This document shows, in pieces, positions 1 to 13,107 of a stretch of 64,000 nucleotides of DNA (the first letter of the stretch is position 1; each line of letters begins with the position of its first letter). The notes below the pieces were generated by a model. The model worked only from the letters and a program-made list of their open reading frames with translations, ran no database searches and was not told where the DNA came from. Origin of the DNA: Hydractinia symbiolongicarpus (taxonomy: Eukaryota > Cnidaria > Hydrozoa > Anthoathecata > Hydractiniidae); contig NC_079882.1 in the NCBI RefSeq assembly GCF_029227915.1, positions 25,425,001 through 25,489,000 on the forward strand. Reading direction: 5' to 3'. The position numbers and the translations under genes were made by a program.

Positions 1-1171
1 GTTCAACAGATATTTTTTGAGTAAGGGTTATAGAAGGCGGAGAGGGGGCGTAGTTAATCCAAGTAGGTAATTATATTTTTAGATATACAGAAAAAAACCT
101 GTGTTAGACAAAACGAAAAATCATCTTTAGTTTCATTTTAACGTTTACTTTACCTCTTCAGCAACACCAAAAAAATTTTTTGCTGCATCAAAAAAATCAA
201 ATATTCAAGGGTAAGTTAAAATTTGATCCTGTTAATGTCGATTTTAAGAATTATATTAATAATCCCAAAATTAACCCAAAATAAATATACAATATATACA
301 CGAACAATCAAAAATTACAAAATATTCCATAAAATCAATGTCGTTAGATTGGCAGAACTAACGTCCATGAGGTTCAGGTATTATATATGTATAACTATAA
401 AAATATATCATGATAAACTATGAAAAATATATAAAAACATTTTTAGTCTACAACATATTATATTTCATAAGTTTATCTCTATAAAAAAATTACGCATGTC
501 ACATAAAAAGCTTCAGGATGTGTTTTTGCTAAAATTTTTGGAGTGTGTCTTTTTAACGTTGATTCTTACGTATGTTTCAACGAAAATGCAACATAGTGTA
601 GGGTGATCAGCCTTGAAATTCAGGACGGGAGTACGTATATTGAGGCAAATTACCGAGAATTTTTGTTTTGTTTGTTTAAAAAACAACATTTTTGCTGTTA
701 CTTAAAGATTTTCACTAAGCTTCATAAATATCCACAAGTGTTTTTTTTTGGGGGTGAATGTTCCCTGCAGAAATGTTTGCTTCGATTTCAAAGGATTTTA
801 GATTCTCTACAATGAACACATTTACACGGCACTACATAAAATGACAATCTAAATATTTCCGCTACGTTCTAGTTCAGTTGAATGTGAAATTTGTAATAAT
901 ATCATAATATCAAAGAAACTAGCATTTCGCATTTTACAATTAAAATATGTATTAATCAGTATTTACTTAAACAAGCCAGAGCAAAAGTTTGGAACGCTCA
1001 ATTTCCTAACCTGTTTCAATTATACCGTGCGAATATTTTGTAATAAGGCCACTAAGATAATTGGATAATTTTAGGAAGTACTAAGGGCGCACAAATCGTT
1101 TTACGTTGCAATAAACTTTAAATATTATATCTAACTTTTGTTAAACTATTCTTTATTAATTTTTTTTATAT
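1..1171. other. Intergenic, downstream of pleckstrin
   Basis: AT-rich sequence with no exon-like block, no recognisable domain in any frame and no clear terminal repeats. The two short plus-strand open frames (223-423, 603-815) have low-complexity composition and I do not accept them as genes. An AATAAA on the minus strand at 1152-1157, about 15 bases past the pleckstrin stop, is a plausible polyadenylation signal for that gene. Confidence 0.6.
1152..1157 (-). promoter_or_regulatory. Probable polyadenylation signal of pleckstrin
   Basis: AATAAA on the minus strand about 15 bases beyond the TAG stop. Close spacing is plausible, but no transcript evidence is available. Confidence 0.4.
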
Positions 1172-4100
1172 CTATTCAGGTTCTTGATATTTCTGTATAA
1201 CTTTTTGTAATAGTTTAACCCAATTATTCACTTCATCTTCTGAGGGAGCTTGTAGTATATATTTTACTCCTTTTCTAGTTTGTATTAAGAAACAATGCTC
1301 ACGTACAACATTCTTCGCTCCTGAAAAAAAAAACAATGGACAAACAATTATTTCCCCCCGAAAATTATTTTTCCCAAAAAATTATTTCGAAAATCGAAAT
1401 TTAATAAAAAATAATTTTTTGAGGAAACAACTCACCTCTGGCGCATGATGTATCACTTTTATCTTCCTCGTCAACGAGAGCTTTGACTTCAGCACCGAGT
1501 ATCTTTATTCGTCCTTTTTTGCTCTTTTTATCCTACAAAAAATGTCAGAACAATTATTATACATAGAAACAAGTTTTATACGGCCAAAAAGATGTTGACA
1601 TTGTACACGTAAAATTGTACTGCAAGTTGAAATTGATCCAATTTTTTCACTAAAGTCCAATGAATAGGTTCTTCTGTTATTAAAATATTAACAAGCAATG
1701 AAAAGAATGACAAAGGAAATATATCACGAGCAAATCTCAACAGACTCACTCAGAATTGAATTTTTAAAAAATAATATTTTTGGATTTTAATCTCCTGAAT
1801 TGGGCAGAAATGCATCCTTGTATTAACCATGAATAGAGGGAACCCGCCCACCCCACCTCCTAGGGGTAGGGGTGGGGTGCTGTACCGTAAAAGATAACAT
1901 CTTACTTTCGTTGGATTATAATAAGAAAGTCTTGCTGGTTCGTCAAAAAGTATGAATTTTCGAACTTTCCAATTATGACGAACATGACCCTAAAAGATGA
2001 TAAGTAACATGTAGAAAAATGTTTAAAATAGAAAAAAATTAAAAGAATTTGAACAAATCTTACCTTTTTAACTAAAAATCCTTGCTTCAACACAGTTGCT
2101 TGTAAGTCTTCAATTATCTATAAATTTAAATACAGAACGATGCGAGTTACCAGTGACTGTTCTTAAAAACATGTTTATAATAAAGCTGTAATTTTCTGAT
2201 TAAAATTTAATTAAAATTATTGATTATGCGCATCAAACCTAATCTTAAAATCAACATACTTACAGAATCTTCATCTGAACCCTCAGATGAATCAGAGAGA
2301 TCAAAATCAATATCCAGTCCACTATTTGGTGTTATTGAAGACTATAAAAATTTAAAAATAAATATATTTTTATATCTTTACATGAATAAAAATAATACCT
2401 ATCCGCAAGAAAAACGTGTTATGGAAATACAATATGCGATATAAAAAGGACAGGCGAACCCACGAGCTACTTTAGGAAAAACGTTGTGCTGCAGGCACAC
2501 AAAATAAAGTATTTAAAGGATGGGCGATTCAGTGGGTTTTCCACTGGTTAACTATATTATAACATCTCACTTTTCGTCTGGAGGGCAAATATAGTAGCTG
2601 CGAGTAGCGGTGGACAAGCACCCGAAGATTCTTCAATGGACTAACGACTAGTATTAAAGATTTTACTCGATTAATCAAGAGATTTGCACGATTTGCACAA
2701 TTACTTACAAATCTATAAAGAGCATCATTTGTGTCACAAAAAGCTTTTCTAGCTGCTTTCCTTTTAACGGATGTTTCACTGACAGGACCAACAGGGTGTA
2801 TGAATGCTTCTTCCATTAATTCTCCAGCTATTATGCGACCTTCTTCTCGCGATTTTACGAAAGCCCAGGAAAGTAACCATGATATGAGGGCTTCTCCTAC
2901 AAAAAATTCTGCTTTAAATTATTTGTCCGAAACTTGTGTTTTTCAATAGATGTGACTAATTTTGATTTAGAACTGAAGAGAGCTTGTTAATCCGTAGGAT
3001 CAAACCTATAATCAATAGAAACATTGCATCAATGTATTTATTTTCCGATACTAATGCATAACGGTGTCCCTAAGGACAAACGCCATACGTTGTATATATA
3101 TCGAATTTTGCGGTGTTTGAACTTTGTACGGCCGAAACGTCGTTAAGAAATATTTCACAAAAAAAGAGTTGTTCTTTTTTGGGTTTTTTTTTAAATATCA
3201 TTACACACTCAACCAATTGTTTAAAGTTTTACTAATAATTAACTTAGTCTAAAAAATCAAAAAAGAAACCAATGAACAGATCTAGACATGACCTTTTACA
3301 ACCATAGATAAGGATGCAAAAAACTATTTTTAGCTAATTTTGCTGAAAATGGAAAACCTATATTTAGCTAATTCAGGTAACGCTTAGCAACCAGACCCCG
3401 CAATAAGGGATCAAATAAAATTTGCAGATAATAATCTGTACTAACATTTTAAACCATTTTAGAAAGAAATAAGGATAATTTTTCTAACAAATAATAAAAA
3501 AAAACTTATTTGGGGGCATATTTTTCTAAAATGGATCTGTTACGTTTTTTTTTTAAAATACATAATGTCAAGTAACAGTGTGGAAAAATCAGAAAAAACT
3601 AGTAAGCAGATCCAAAGAAAAGCTTTGACACACAGACATACAGACTCTAATTCATAGGTCACTTTGCCATCACTTGTGAAAAATAAAAATTAGTAAAAAA
3701 AAAATTAAAATACTTTAACATAACAGACATTTTAACCAAAGTTTTCAGGACAAGGACTAATCAGTGAGTATTTTAAAATTATTTGCGAACCTGAGAAACA
3801 TAATTTGTAAACTTCTGCACCAAGTTGATGATTTCTTAAAGTTATACCAGCTTCGTTATCTTGCATTGCTACCATTAAATCACTATGACAGAAATAAAAT
3901 TGTAAAATTTTAATAAATAACTGTCAACAAATCAAAACAAATTCGCCAGTGGTTACTATCTTTGGCTCATGGATGGAAAGTTAGGTAGTTAGGTAAGATA
4001 AAAAAAGAACTGAAAAAACTTAATGTAATGCTTACGAATGAGTCACTCTGTTCTGTAAAATAACTAGTATGGGTGAATTTGTAGATTTTCGAACGAAGTC

Positions 4101-7100
4101 AGGTGCTGGAGAATCTAGCGTTTCACGATTGGACACCTAAATGCGAAAAATATATCCACTATGTTTACAAGATATTTTAAAAAACATCCACGTATTACTT
4201 ATATCACTTGTGCCTACCTTAATAGAATTCGTTTTTGTAAGAGTATCTAATTTTCTAATGGCAGCACCAATTTCTTGAACCCAGCTATCTCGTTCTGTTT
4301 CATTACTCCCTTGAAGCAAATATTCTGTTCCAAGTATTTCAATCAAACGAAACACATACTAGACATAAAAAAACATGTTTTTTTAATATCATGAATGTTT
4401 AGCACATTTATTGCCCGCTTTGAATAGTTTGACAACAAATCAATAACTATAGGTATACCACTGGAAACTAATTTTTTTTTCATTTCATTTTCATCGCAAT
4501 GGCTTAATTACAACTTGTTTTAAACGACTACTACTTTAATGTACCTTGCCCTTATAATATTAATCAACATAATTTTTATTATTATTATCAAAATTGTTTA
4601 CCCAGGGTAGCATCCTCAGTTCCTATTGGTACCGCTATCAACGAGGGTCCAGCAAAGAGGCTCCTAGTGCATTTAAAACTCCCATTTGGGCTATGAAAGT
4701 CATGTAAAACAGCAATCACTTAACTAGACAACCGCATAAGGTATTAATCCTATGCTCATGCTGAACGATGAGCAGAAAGGATAGATTCACACTCTTATAG
4801 TCTCTGGCATTAGTTAGCCTGGGTTTGAACCTCTTGTATTGGAAACAAACGCTCTACTACAAGGCTACCAGTCAGGAAAGAGGAATAGTTAGGGTAAGAA
4901 AAATTACGGTTGGTTGCAAACGTATTTTCTGCAGTTAAAATATTGACCACGCTGTTTGATTGATTACTTTTGTTGATTTTTGCTCAAATGATTTTCTCAT
5001 TATTCCCATTAAAAAAGAAGGAAGGCTTCTTTAATGTTTGGCCGCATTTGCCCAAACAAACATGATAACTCTCATATTATTTAAGAGGGTAAGATGTGGC
5101 CCCACTGGCTTTATGCAACTCGATTGATTTTGATTTAGAGCTTGCTCTGAGAATTTATTTTGTGTTTATTGTTGGATTTGAATTTAAGGATTTGCTCAGT
5201 TATATTCTTTCGTGTCTAAGCTTTTGTATGAGAAAAAACTCATTTTAATAGCCTTGAAGAAAGCTTGGTTAACTAGGCTAGTTAATAACAGAAACAAAAG
5301 AAACAAAAGGGTCTATAAATACATGATTTATAATTCAGAAAAAAAGCTAATAAGCCATTAATGTGGCTTGAGAGATTCACGATTTCTAGTAAATACCGTT
5401 GCGGTAGGTACTGCACTTACAACAGAAAGGCATTTACAAGATGGCTGGGGATAACAAGAGAAATAACCATCCTAATATCAAAACTATAATACTGTACCTC
5501 CTTTTTAACGTATTCTGGATCTGGTGAGATAACAGAACAACCTTTTAGATTTATTATTCCCTTTGGCACACTTTCCTAAAAGATGAATAAGTGTCCCTAA
5601 AGGCAGCCATATTTTGACTAAAAAATGTATATTAATAAAATGGCAGACACAAGATTTAAAAATCTGAACACATTTTGAATATATCTGAACTAAAAAAACA
5701 TTTCCGCATCATAATGAAAAGTAGTTAGCTTACCCCTTTAGATTTGAAATAACATAAGACATTTGGAAGTAACACAAACCATCTAGATTTCCAATTATGT
5801 CTAATGTGTCCCTGGAAGAAAAATCATATACATTCTAAATATAAAGAAATCATTTTTATCCTACTTTTTCTTCACAATAGAATATTATGTGACTTAACAA
5901 AAATGAAAAACAAAGCATAGCGTCACAATGTGAATTAAAAAGACTGATACATCATTCATCATCATCATTCTCGGATTAACGTCCATTTTCCATGCTAGCA
6001 TGGGTTGGACATTAATATATATTAATGACCCTCTTCATATCTGATCTAGACTGTGTTAGGTCTAAATTCAACTTCCTCTGTATCAAGTCTGTCCTTATAA
6101 CCTCCTGCCAAGTCTTTCTCGGTCTGCCTCTGGGCTTTGCCCCAGGAACTATCCAGTCTCTACACTTTCTTACCCAATTATCTCCCTCCATTCTTTCCAA
6201 GTGCCCCAGCCTATTCAATCTTCTTATCTGGATAACATTTTTAATTCTACGGATACTTAGCCTGCTTCTTAGCTCATTTAAACTTTTTCTGTCTCTCAGA
6301 CTGGCGTTACACATCCACCTAACCATTCTCATATCATTCCTTTCTAAACGGTCAAGATCTTCCTGCTTCACTGCCCAGGTCTCACTACCGTACAACATAA
6401 CACTTCTTACACAGGCCTCATACAACCTACCTTTTACTTCAATTGACATGACTCTGCTAGTCAACAAAGGAAAGCAGAACCTATCCTGCAAGTAACACTT
6501 CTTCCAACACCCCCTTCACCGCCCAACATATCACCTAAGTAACAGAAGCCACTGTTGTACATCATAAAAGCTGGAAATATTTTTTTTTTTATTTATTTAT
6601 TCATTTATAACGAATATTTATAAAGGATTTCTCCATTCAAAAATTAGTAAAATATACAAAATATAAATAATTACAAAATTTCTGTTTTTCCATGTGTCCT
6701 GTTTCCCAGCCCCCCCCCCCCAAATAGTAATAAAATTTAAAATAATAACTAAAAATGTGTTAGTAAAAATTAATATTTACAAATTAAAAAAACTCTTCAT
6801 ATAATTTTAAAAAATCTTCTATTGATGTCGAAGCACGTATTTTCAGAGGAAGCTCATTTAAAGTTTTTGCACCATTAAAAAAGAAACTTTTTCTACTTGA
6901 TTCCAGCTTATTCTTATGAAGTCGTAGGAAATGATTTTTATTTTTTGTGTTGTTTGTCATTTTTTCGAAATAATTTACAAAGATTTCACACATGTCTCCA
7001 TGAACACACCTGAAAACTTGAAAGCAAAGATGTTTCCTTAACAGATCTTTAATTAATGCTGGTTTAGATTTTCTTGGCACGTTATTCTTGAATATAATAC

Positions 7101-10100
7101 GATTTGCTCGCTTTTCTAAATTTTCCAACTTTAGCTGATATGTCTTGGTAGAATAACATGTAATGATTGAACAATACGTGAAAACTGGTATCAACATGGT
7201 CTTGTAAATTGTAGATGCAGTCTCGATGGTTAACTGAGGTCTGATTCTCTGAAGCAAGTATAACCTCCCTGTAACTTTCTTGTATGTCGACTCGATGTGC
7301 TCACATAGTGAAAGAGTTTGGTCCAATTTTGCGCCAAGATACTTGCAGGAGTTGGTGAAAGAGATTGATGATGATAATCTATATCCAAGGTCTTATTTTT
7401 GATACGTTGAGTAGTGCCAAAGAGCATGCATTCCGTTTTCCCTTTTTTCATATTTATAACAAGATCGTTCATTATTGAAGATATTATTTCGGTTTGTCTG
7501 TTCAGTATTCATATTACTGTGGAAAGTTTATCATTTCTTGAACATGATAGTTTAGTAGGCGACGTTTCGGGAGATCCTTCTCCCATCATCGGGCAAAGTA
7601 AAATGGTGTTGAGCATATATTTATATAATTGCGGAGGATCGAAATTCATAAAATAAACCAATCAGAAACGAGCTGATAATTACAGTAATTAACATTTTCG
7701 GACCTAGATGTAGGTAACTACTTCTTCTGTAGGGCTGGTAACCAAATCTCAGGAAGTTGATACGAGATGCTGTTTATGTGTTTGTTACATGCTACACTGT
7801 TGATGGTTTCTTTAATTTTTCTGGCCGTTGTTCTGGATTCTCTGTCAATGATTTTCTTCTCATCCCAATTAAACTGCATCACAATCTTTACATAGGATTT
7901 CGTAAACAATATTGCATTGTTCTTCCAGGTTTATTTTGTCTTTTAGACAAAGTGCTTCTTAGGGTGTCTTTAGAGTTAAGAATGCATTTGATCTTGTGTT
8001 GCCTTAAAACTCGACGAAGGATCTCGCTAGTATCTGGTACAAAGGGTAGGAATGCTGATGCAATGAAATCTTCTGATGTTTCCTTGTTGTCTCCGTTGCA
8101 TCTTCTCTTCATTTTATTTTCTACTTGCGTGATGACTTTATGACTGTATCCATTTGCGATTAATGCATTTCTTACACGTCGAATTTCTTCTTTCCTCTCC
8201 TGTTTGTCACTGACTACGCTGTTGGCACGATTCAGTAATGAAGATATGACACTTTCTTTGCATCGTTCATTTCGAGCCAGTCTGCAACACGATTGAAGTC
8301 ATACTTCATTCTCTATAACTTTACGTGGCACTCTATCAAAAGCCTTCTCTAAATCTACAAACGCAAAATAGAGATTTTTTCTCTTTCCTAAATACTTTTC
8401 CTGAAGCTGTCTGAGTAAAAATATTGCATCTGTAGTGCCACGCCTTGGAACAAAACCAAATTACATCTTATCTATATCAATTCTTTCTCTAACTAACCTA
8501 TCAATCATTCTTTCAATAACTTTTATTACTTGATCAACCAAATTCAAACCTCTTAGTTACCTCCTTCTAATGCATCACCCTTTCCCTTGAAACAATTCAC
8601 TATTACACTCAAATGCCACTCACTCGGAATAGCACCATCCTTTATATCTGATTGGCAAGACTGGTAATAAGCTCAACCTCAATATATCCAGATGCTTTTA
8701 CCATCTCTGCAACAATACCTGATACTCCTGCAGCCTTGCCAATCTTCAATTTCCTAATAGCCTCCACTACCCATTCTGTCTTGAACTGCATAGCTGGCCC
8801 TTCTACAACATCATCATCAGACAAATTGTCCTCATCCCATTCAAACTCAGTGTTAAGCAACCTCTGATAATAATTCTTCCAAGCTAGCCTTTTCTCCTCC
8901 GATGTGCTAGCCAAAACACCTTTATCATTACGTATACACTTCTCACCTACAACATCTTGATTAGTCTTCTTCATTTGCTTTGCTATCTTGAATATCTCAT
9001 TGTGCTGGTCTTACCTTCCTAACACATCTGTAAATCTGTTTCTCTCTGCTTCTGATTTTGCCTTATACACTGCTGTACGAGAACGGCGCTTAGCTTAAGT
9101 AAATACTTTTACTACCACCTGACTTCCACTCTTTCCAAAGTTTCCTCTTTACCTTTATACACTGGTCAACCTCATTATTCCACCACCAGGTCTGTCTATG
9201 TCTAGCTGGTCCTTTCGTCCACCCACAGGTATCATCAGAAGCTTCTAGAAGACAATTCTTCAAAGTAGTCCAAGTACTTTCAACATTGTCACTATCACAT
9301 TGACCATTGTTGGCTAAATCCTGAAGTTTTGCACTAAATTGTCTTGCTACAATCTCTTCCTTCAGCTTCCAGACTTTACGATGAGGCCTGTACTTTCCCT
9401 TGGCTGCTTTAACACTCTTCAAGATAATATCACAAACCTAGCAACCTATGCTGGGAAACACACTCTTCCCCGATATAACTTTCACGTCTTTCACCACTTT
9501 CTTGTTTGACTTTCTAACCAGGAAGTAATCTGTGTCGTACAGCCACCTAACTCATATGTTATCAGCCTACTCTCTCTCTTACTGAATGATGTGTTGCAAA
9601 CCACTATGTCCGTTGCCATTCCAAACTCAAGCAATCTCTCCCCTTTCATATTTCTGCTCCCAAATCCATAGCCAAAGTTACCTGTCACCAAAATAAATGG
9701 TCCTATACTAATGCAAGAATAAATCGCAGAAATACTTTGCCCGTAGTTAACTGCCGGCACAATAAATACCCTAGTTTAGTCTGCTTTAGTTAAAGAACCG
9801 GTACTGTCTCTTTAACTAAAGAATCAGTAAATTATTTGGTCACATGATTTAAGTTTGACTATATTATGCTGCACATGTGGGCACTTTCTTTTCAAAATGG
9901 CTCTGATTGAGAAAGGTCGTTGTGCTCTTTTTTACTACTCAATTTAGCTTAGCAGAAATATAAATTCTGATCTTAATTATTATGAGTCAATCTCGAGAAT
10001 CATCATCGTGAGTGTTTTTTACTAAGGAGGTTTTAAGTGTTGTCTCTTTTATTTTCGTTTCCAATGCTTTTCAGGAAAAACTCGATCAAGATGGATAGTT

Positions 10101-12543
10101 CAAATAAAAAGACCAGACCCATATTTCTCTGTTTTAGTCAGTCGGGTATCGAGCTAAGAGATTCCTTTCATATTCATTCTGCCATACATAACGTTGGATG
10201 TTTTGAGGTGGAGTTTATGACCGTGAAAAATCACATACCACAGGATTTAATAGTTAGGGCTGTTATTGCGCTAAATGTTTGTGCCAAACTTGAAGTTTAT
10301 GGAATATAATATTGGTTTCAACATATGGGTCCTGTGCTTTTTGCTCTATAACAAGTAATTCTAAGGTTGTGGCTCTTGTTTTAGTATTTCTGACAAGGCA
10401 GGAGTTTTTAAAAAATGACATTTAAATAATGTGACAAGTATGAAGTATTGGAGGCACCCCTAGAGCTGACATTGCTCCTGGTAAGATATACAAACAGGGG
10501 TGCCAGTAAACAGCATAGGGCGTATAAATTGCATACATTTTTAGTGATTGTCATCATAAGCCTGTAAATCCGTCGTAATTCACCCATCAGAAAAAACAGG
10601 AATTTTCTTGGTGGAGTCATTTGAGTCCTTAAAATAGCAACCCTTGAAATTAGCGTTGGCAATCGGCAATTGCCGTCGCAATTGCTAGCGCAGTTTTATT
10701 CTGCGACGGCAAAAAACTGTCAAGGCTAATCTTTGTTGCGGTAGAAAAGTGGGGGACGTCAAACACGATGATCGAGAGTGATATTTAAAAGGTAAGTAAG
10801 ACTAACGAAGCTTAAAAAATAATATTTTTAAATTATTTCCGAGGAATTGCCGCTGCAAACGACTATTTCCGACGGGTTTTCAGGCTAATTTCGAGGGCTG
10901 AAATAGGGTTGGTAGGCAAATAAAATATAAAAGTGTCTAACTATCCATCAATAAATTCTTGCCATTACACTTAGTAAGAACTGTGTGCTGTTTTAACTTG
11001 TTCTCATGACCCTTGCCATTCACGACCAGAATTTTAAAGTTAAGCACAATAATGGCGGTACTGGCTGTGGGAAGACAACGAGCAGAAAACTTTTTGTTGC
11101 TCTAGTTCTACCAAATTAATGTTAAAATTGCAAACTAAAAAGTCAGTTAGGTGACTCAACACCAAATATTACATCTGCCCTTGCAGCTACCATCATTAGC
11201 TTCAGTTGAGTATAATAATATAAATAAAACCACAAAAAAGTTTCCTTTCTAAAGGCAGCTATGAATAAGTATAATTCATAGTTTACGCAATACTTGTCAG
11301 TTTGAGAGAGAATTTCATAAGAGATACAGGTTCAAATTCTGGGAGGAGTTAATAGAGCCAAAGGTAATCCCTCTCTTTGGTCACGCTACTTTCGTTTCTG
11401 CAGCTACAGTGTGCACAAGCAGTATTTGGAAATTTGGCATGACAAGTGAATAAATATAAATTTTTAAAGTTTTTATAATTCTAATTTTAAAATGTTCTCT
11501 TTCCATTGCATATTTGATCAAATACTACTCCAATATCCACTTTTATTTCATAAACTACTGATTACTTGTCTTCTTTAAAAAAAATTTAACCAGTACTCTA
11601 AGTATCTCCTTCAAAAAAATGGGTGCTCTAATGTCTGCAAAATAAAAACCGTCACTCAAGTTCACTGATTGTATGAAAAAACCTGCACTCTAAAATCTCT
11701 TGAAAAAAACAGTGCTCAAATCTATACGCAAAAACCAGCACACTAAGTATATCTGAAAAAACCAGTGCTTTAAGTCTAATGAGTCGCTTACGAAAAAACC
11801 TGGCACTCTAAGTATCTCATAAAACTACCTGCACTCTTATTTCACTGTCTTTTACGAAAACAACCCGGTTCTCTAAGTATCACTGCAAAAAAACCTGGCA
11901 CTTTAAGTCTACTGTCTCTTACGAAAAAACCTGGCACTTTAGGCTTCAAAACGCTTAAAGTACCGGTACCATCTCTTTAAGTAATTTTCAGTTTAGGCAT
12001 CGCTACCTCTTACATGCCATTTACGTTGATTCTTTAGCAATAAACTGCATTGTTTAGATCCAAAAGGTGTAATACTTCGTTCAGTTAACAAATACCATGT
12101 CAATTTCTTACATATCGTTGGGCACATGCCATTTTTAAATTTACTGGTTCTTTAAGGGATTTTGAACTTAAAGAATCGGTACCGGTGCACTAGCCACGTC
12201 CTCCTAATTTATTTTAAACTATTTCTCCCACAAAGAGTGTATCTAGCTAATTATATACAATAATTTAATATTAAAATGCCTGGAGTGTCCAAAACACCAA
12301 AAATAATGACAAAAACATATATAGTTAGCTAAATACAACACCTTACTACTCAGAGCTACATAATTAGTGGAAGCTAGCTAGCTATACACAAATTTCTAGC
12401 TGGCTACATTTTCCAAGCTCCTTCAAAATTACCTAGTTTATCAGAGGAGGAAAATTTTAACGCTTAAATAGTAAATTTTATTATACCTTTTTAACCAAGA
12501 ATCCCTCTTTTAAAATATCATTTCGTTCAATTTCGTAACTCAT
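1172..12543 (-). CDS. PLEK: Pleckstrin (PH-DEP-PH), 12 exons
   Basis: Exons (minus): 12487-12543, 5734-5811, 5498-5575, 4218-4358, 4036-4136, 3791-3882, 2709-2896, 2264-2341, 2064-2117, 1906-1989, 1436-1532, 1172-1320. All introns are GT-AG and phases agree, giving 398 aa; human pleckstrin is 350 aa. PH1 is about residues 10-110 (EGFLVKK, HNWKSRWFVLL, and Trp in the terminal helix at ERDSWVQEI). The linker keeps RKST at 134-137, matching the PKC phosphosite region of vertebrate pleckstrin. DEP is about 152-245 (ALISWLLS, EGRIIAGELMEEAFIHPVG). An acidic linker rich in Ser, Asp and Glu follows. PH2 is about 279-398 (KQGFLVKK, HNWKVRKFILF, VNNWVKLLQKVI). PH domains bind phosphoinositides, so the product probably acts at membranes as a PKC effector. 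PH1 and PH2 share matching exon boundaries after the LVKK strand, a trace of domain duplication. The start is the only Met before EGFLVKK. I am confident of family and structure. Confidence 0.93.
4560..4885 (-). repeat. tRNA-derived SINE in pleckstrin intron 3
   Basis: On the minus strand a tRNA-like head shows an A box (TAGCCTTGTAGTAGAGCG) and a B box (GGTTCAAACCC) with tRNA-like spacing. A non-tRNA body follows and ends in an ATT/AATAAT-type tail near 4560-4590. This is the usual layout of a Pol III SINE. It differs in body and tail from the TATC-tailed SINE at 38696 and 51068. Confidence 0.6.
6003..6577 (-). mobile_element. RTE/BovB-type LINE, 3' reverse-transcriptase end
   Basis: The minus-strand translation carries the C-terminal signature of RTE-clade reverse transcriptases: YLGDMLGGEGGV (another frame), then YGSETWAVK, a NDMRMVRWMCNASLRDRKS block, GHLERMEGDNWVRKCRDW and PRGRPRKTWQEVI. 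A frameshift near 6480-6500 separates the YLGDML block from the rest. The matching 5' part lies at 8290-9770 on the same strand, with foreign sequence between. It is a dead remnant in pleckstrin intron 1. Confidence 0.8.
6570..7475 (-). mobile_element. Second LINE 3' fragment (CR1/jockey-like)
   Basis: A minus-strand frame at 6784-7326 and an overlapping one at 7230-7472 give a reverse-transcriptase C-terminal tail: INMKKGKTECMLFGT, then the LCEHIESTYKKVTGRLYLLQ block and ASTIYKTMLIPVFTYCS. A frameshift lies near 7325. An A-rich stretch on the minus strand at about 6570-6590 looks like the 3' tail. It sits between the two halves of the RTE element, so it arrived later or replaced part of it. 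Confidence 0.7.
7540..8330 (-). mobile_element. Penelope-like element 3' fragment (GIY-YIG region)
   Basis: Minus-strand fragments read CKESVISSLLNRAN, PFVPDTSEILRRVLRQHKIK, then IIDRESRTTARKIKETINS and INSISYQLPEIW. These are the linker and GIY-YIG-type C-terminal region usual in Penelope-like retroelements. Stops and frame changes interrupt it, and the reverse-transcriptase core is absent. The family assignment rests on remembered motifs. Confidence 0.6.
8290..9770 (-). mobile_element. RTE/BovB-type LINE, endonuclease and RT 5' part
   Basis: The minus strand holds in order: an AP-endonuclease remnant at 9491-9760 (FGSRNMKGERLLEF, DIVVCNTSF, SRLITYELGG), a linker at 9090-9422, then the RT N-terminus at 8642-8974 (LAWKNYYQRLLNTEFEWDED, IGKAAGVSGIVAEMVKASG). 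The RT core continues at 8290-8640, ending FVDLEKAFDRVPRKVIEN. Multiple stops and frameshifts are present. The RT middle, including the expected YADD box, is missing between here and 6577. Confidence 0.8.
9780..12200. mobile_element. Possible inverted-repeat DNA element with degenerate subterminal repeats
   Basis: Near 9795-9840 and, inverted, near 12130-12195 there are related segments with a CCGGTAC core, a TCTTTAA-type block and AGTAAAT. Another TACCGGTACC with TCTTTAAG lies at 11950-11985. A degenerate array of about 45 bp units at 11580-11960 is built on AAAAACCTGGCACTTTAAGT-like words. A 90-residue plus-strand open frame at 10037-10309 is unrecognised. No transposase is visible and the termini are not exact. 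Confidence 0.35.
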
Positions 12544-12838
12544 GTTTTGAAATTTCTCTACTTCGTCCATTCATTGCGGCCTTTCATTGAGGGTCAGTTC
12601 GTTTGTTTTGACTGGTTAACATTATGTACAGGTACGTTTAAAAGGGTTAATGAAGAATATCATACCGCAAACCCATGCTACAATATCTCTTGGGGTGAAC
12701 TGGTGAAAAATTATAGTAACAGCGTGTGGTTCCACTGGCGAGGATAATATTGTTTTCTTTCTTTTTGTGGCGAATACAGAGTTAATGTCTTCTATTTTTT
12801 CATTTCATTTATTAAGTTGCAGAGTAAAAATGTGAACC

Positions 12839-13107
12839 TCGTCCCCTTGCCTTTTTGACATTTAAAGCAGGCGACGAAGAAGCGTGTTAACAGTTAAGAA
12901 AGCACTAGCAGTTTTATAATCAGGCAACAAACCCTAGGGGAAATAAGAATGAGGGTTATGTCTAAGGAACAAGCTCTTAATGTTGTCTATCGTTGTTAAG
13001 ACAAAGAGCAAGTGTGTTACAAGCGAAGCCATCCGCATCCCCAGGGTTTGTTGCCTAGGGGCCGCTAGCGCTTCTCGATGTCAAAAAGGCAAAAAAACCT
13101 GGGGACG
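12839..13107. repeat. Foldback repeat of the CTCGTCCCC family
   Basis: CGTCCCCTTGCCTTTTTGAC at the left end is inverted on the right as a GTCAAAAAGGC...GGGGACG block, with a few extra bases. Inside, GGCAACAAACCCTAGGGG (about 12931) is inverted as CCCCAGGGTTTGTTGCC (about 13030). The same CTCGTCCCCAG termini recur at 37298 and 52871. Confidence 0.6.

Noticed and set aside
10037-10309. 90-residue plus-strand open frame
   Set aside because: No recognised motif, no splice context and it sits in a probable mobile element; mentioned only in that entry.
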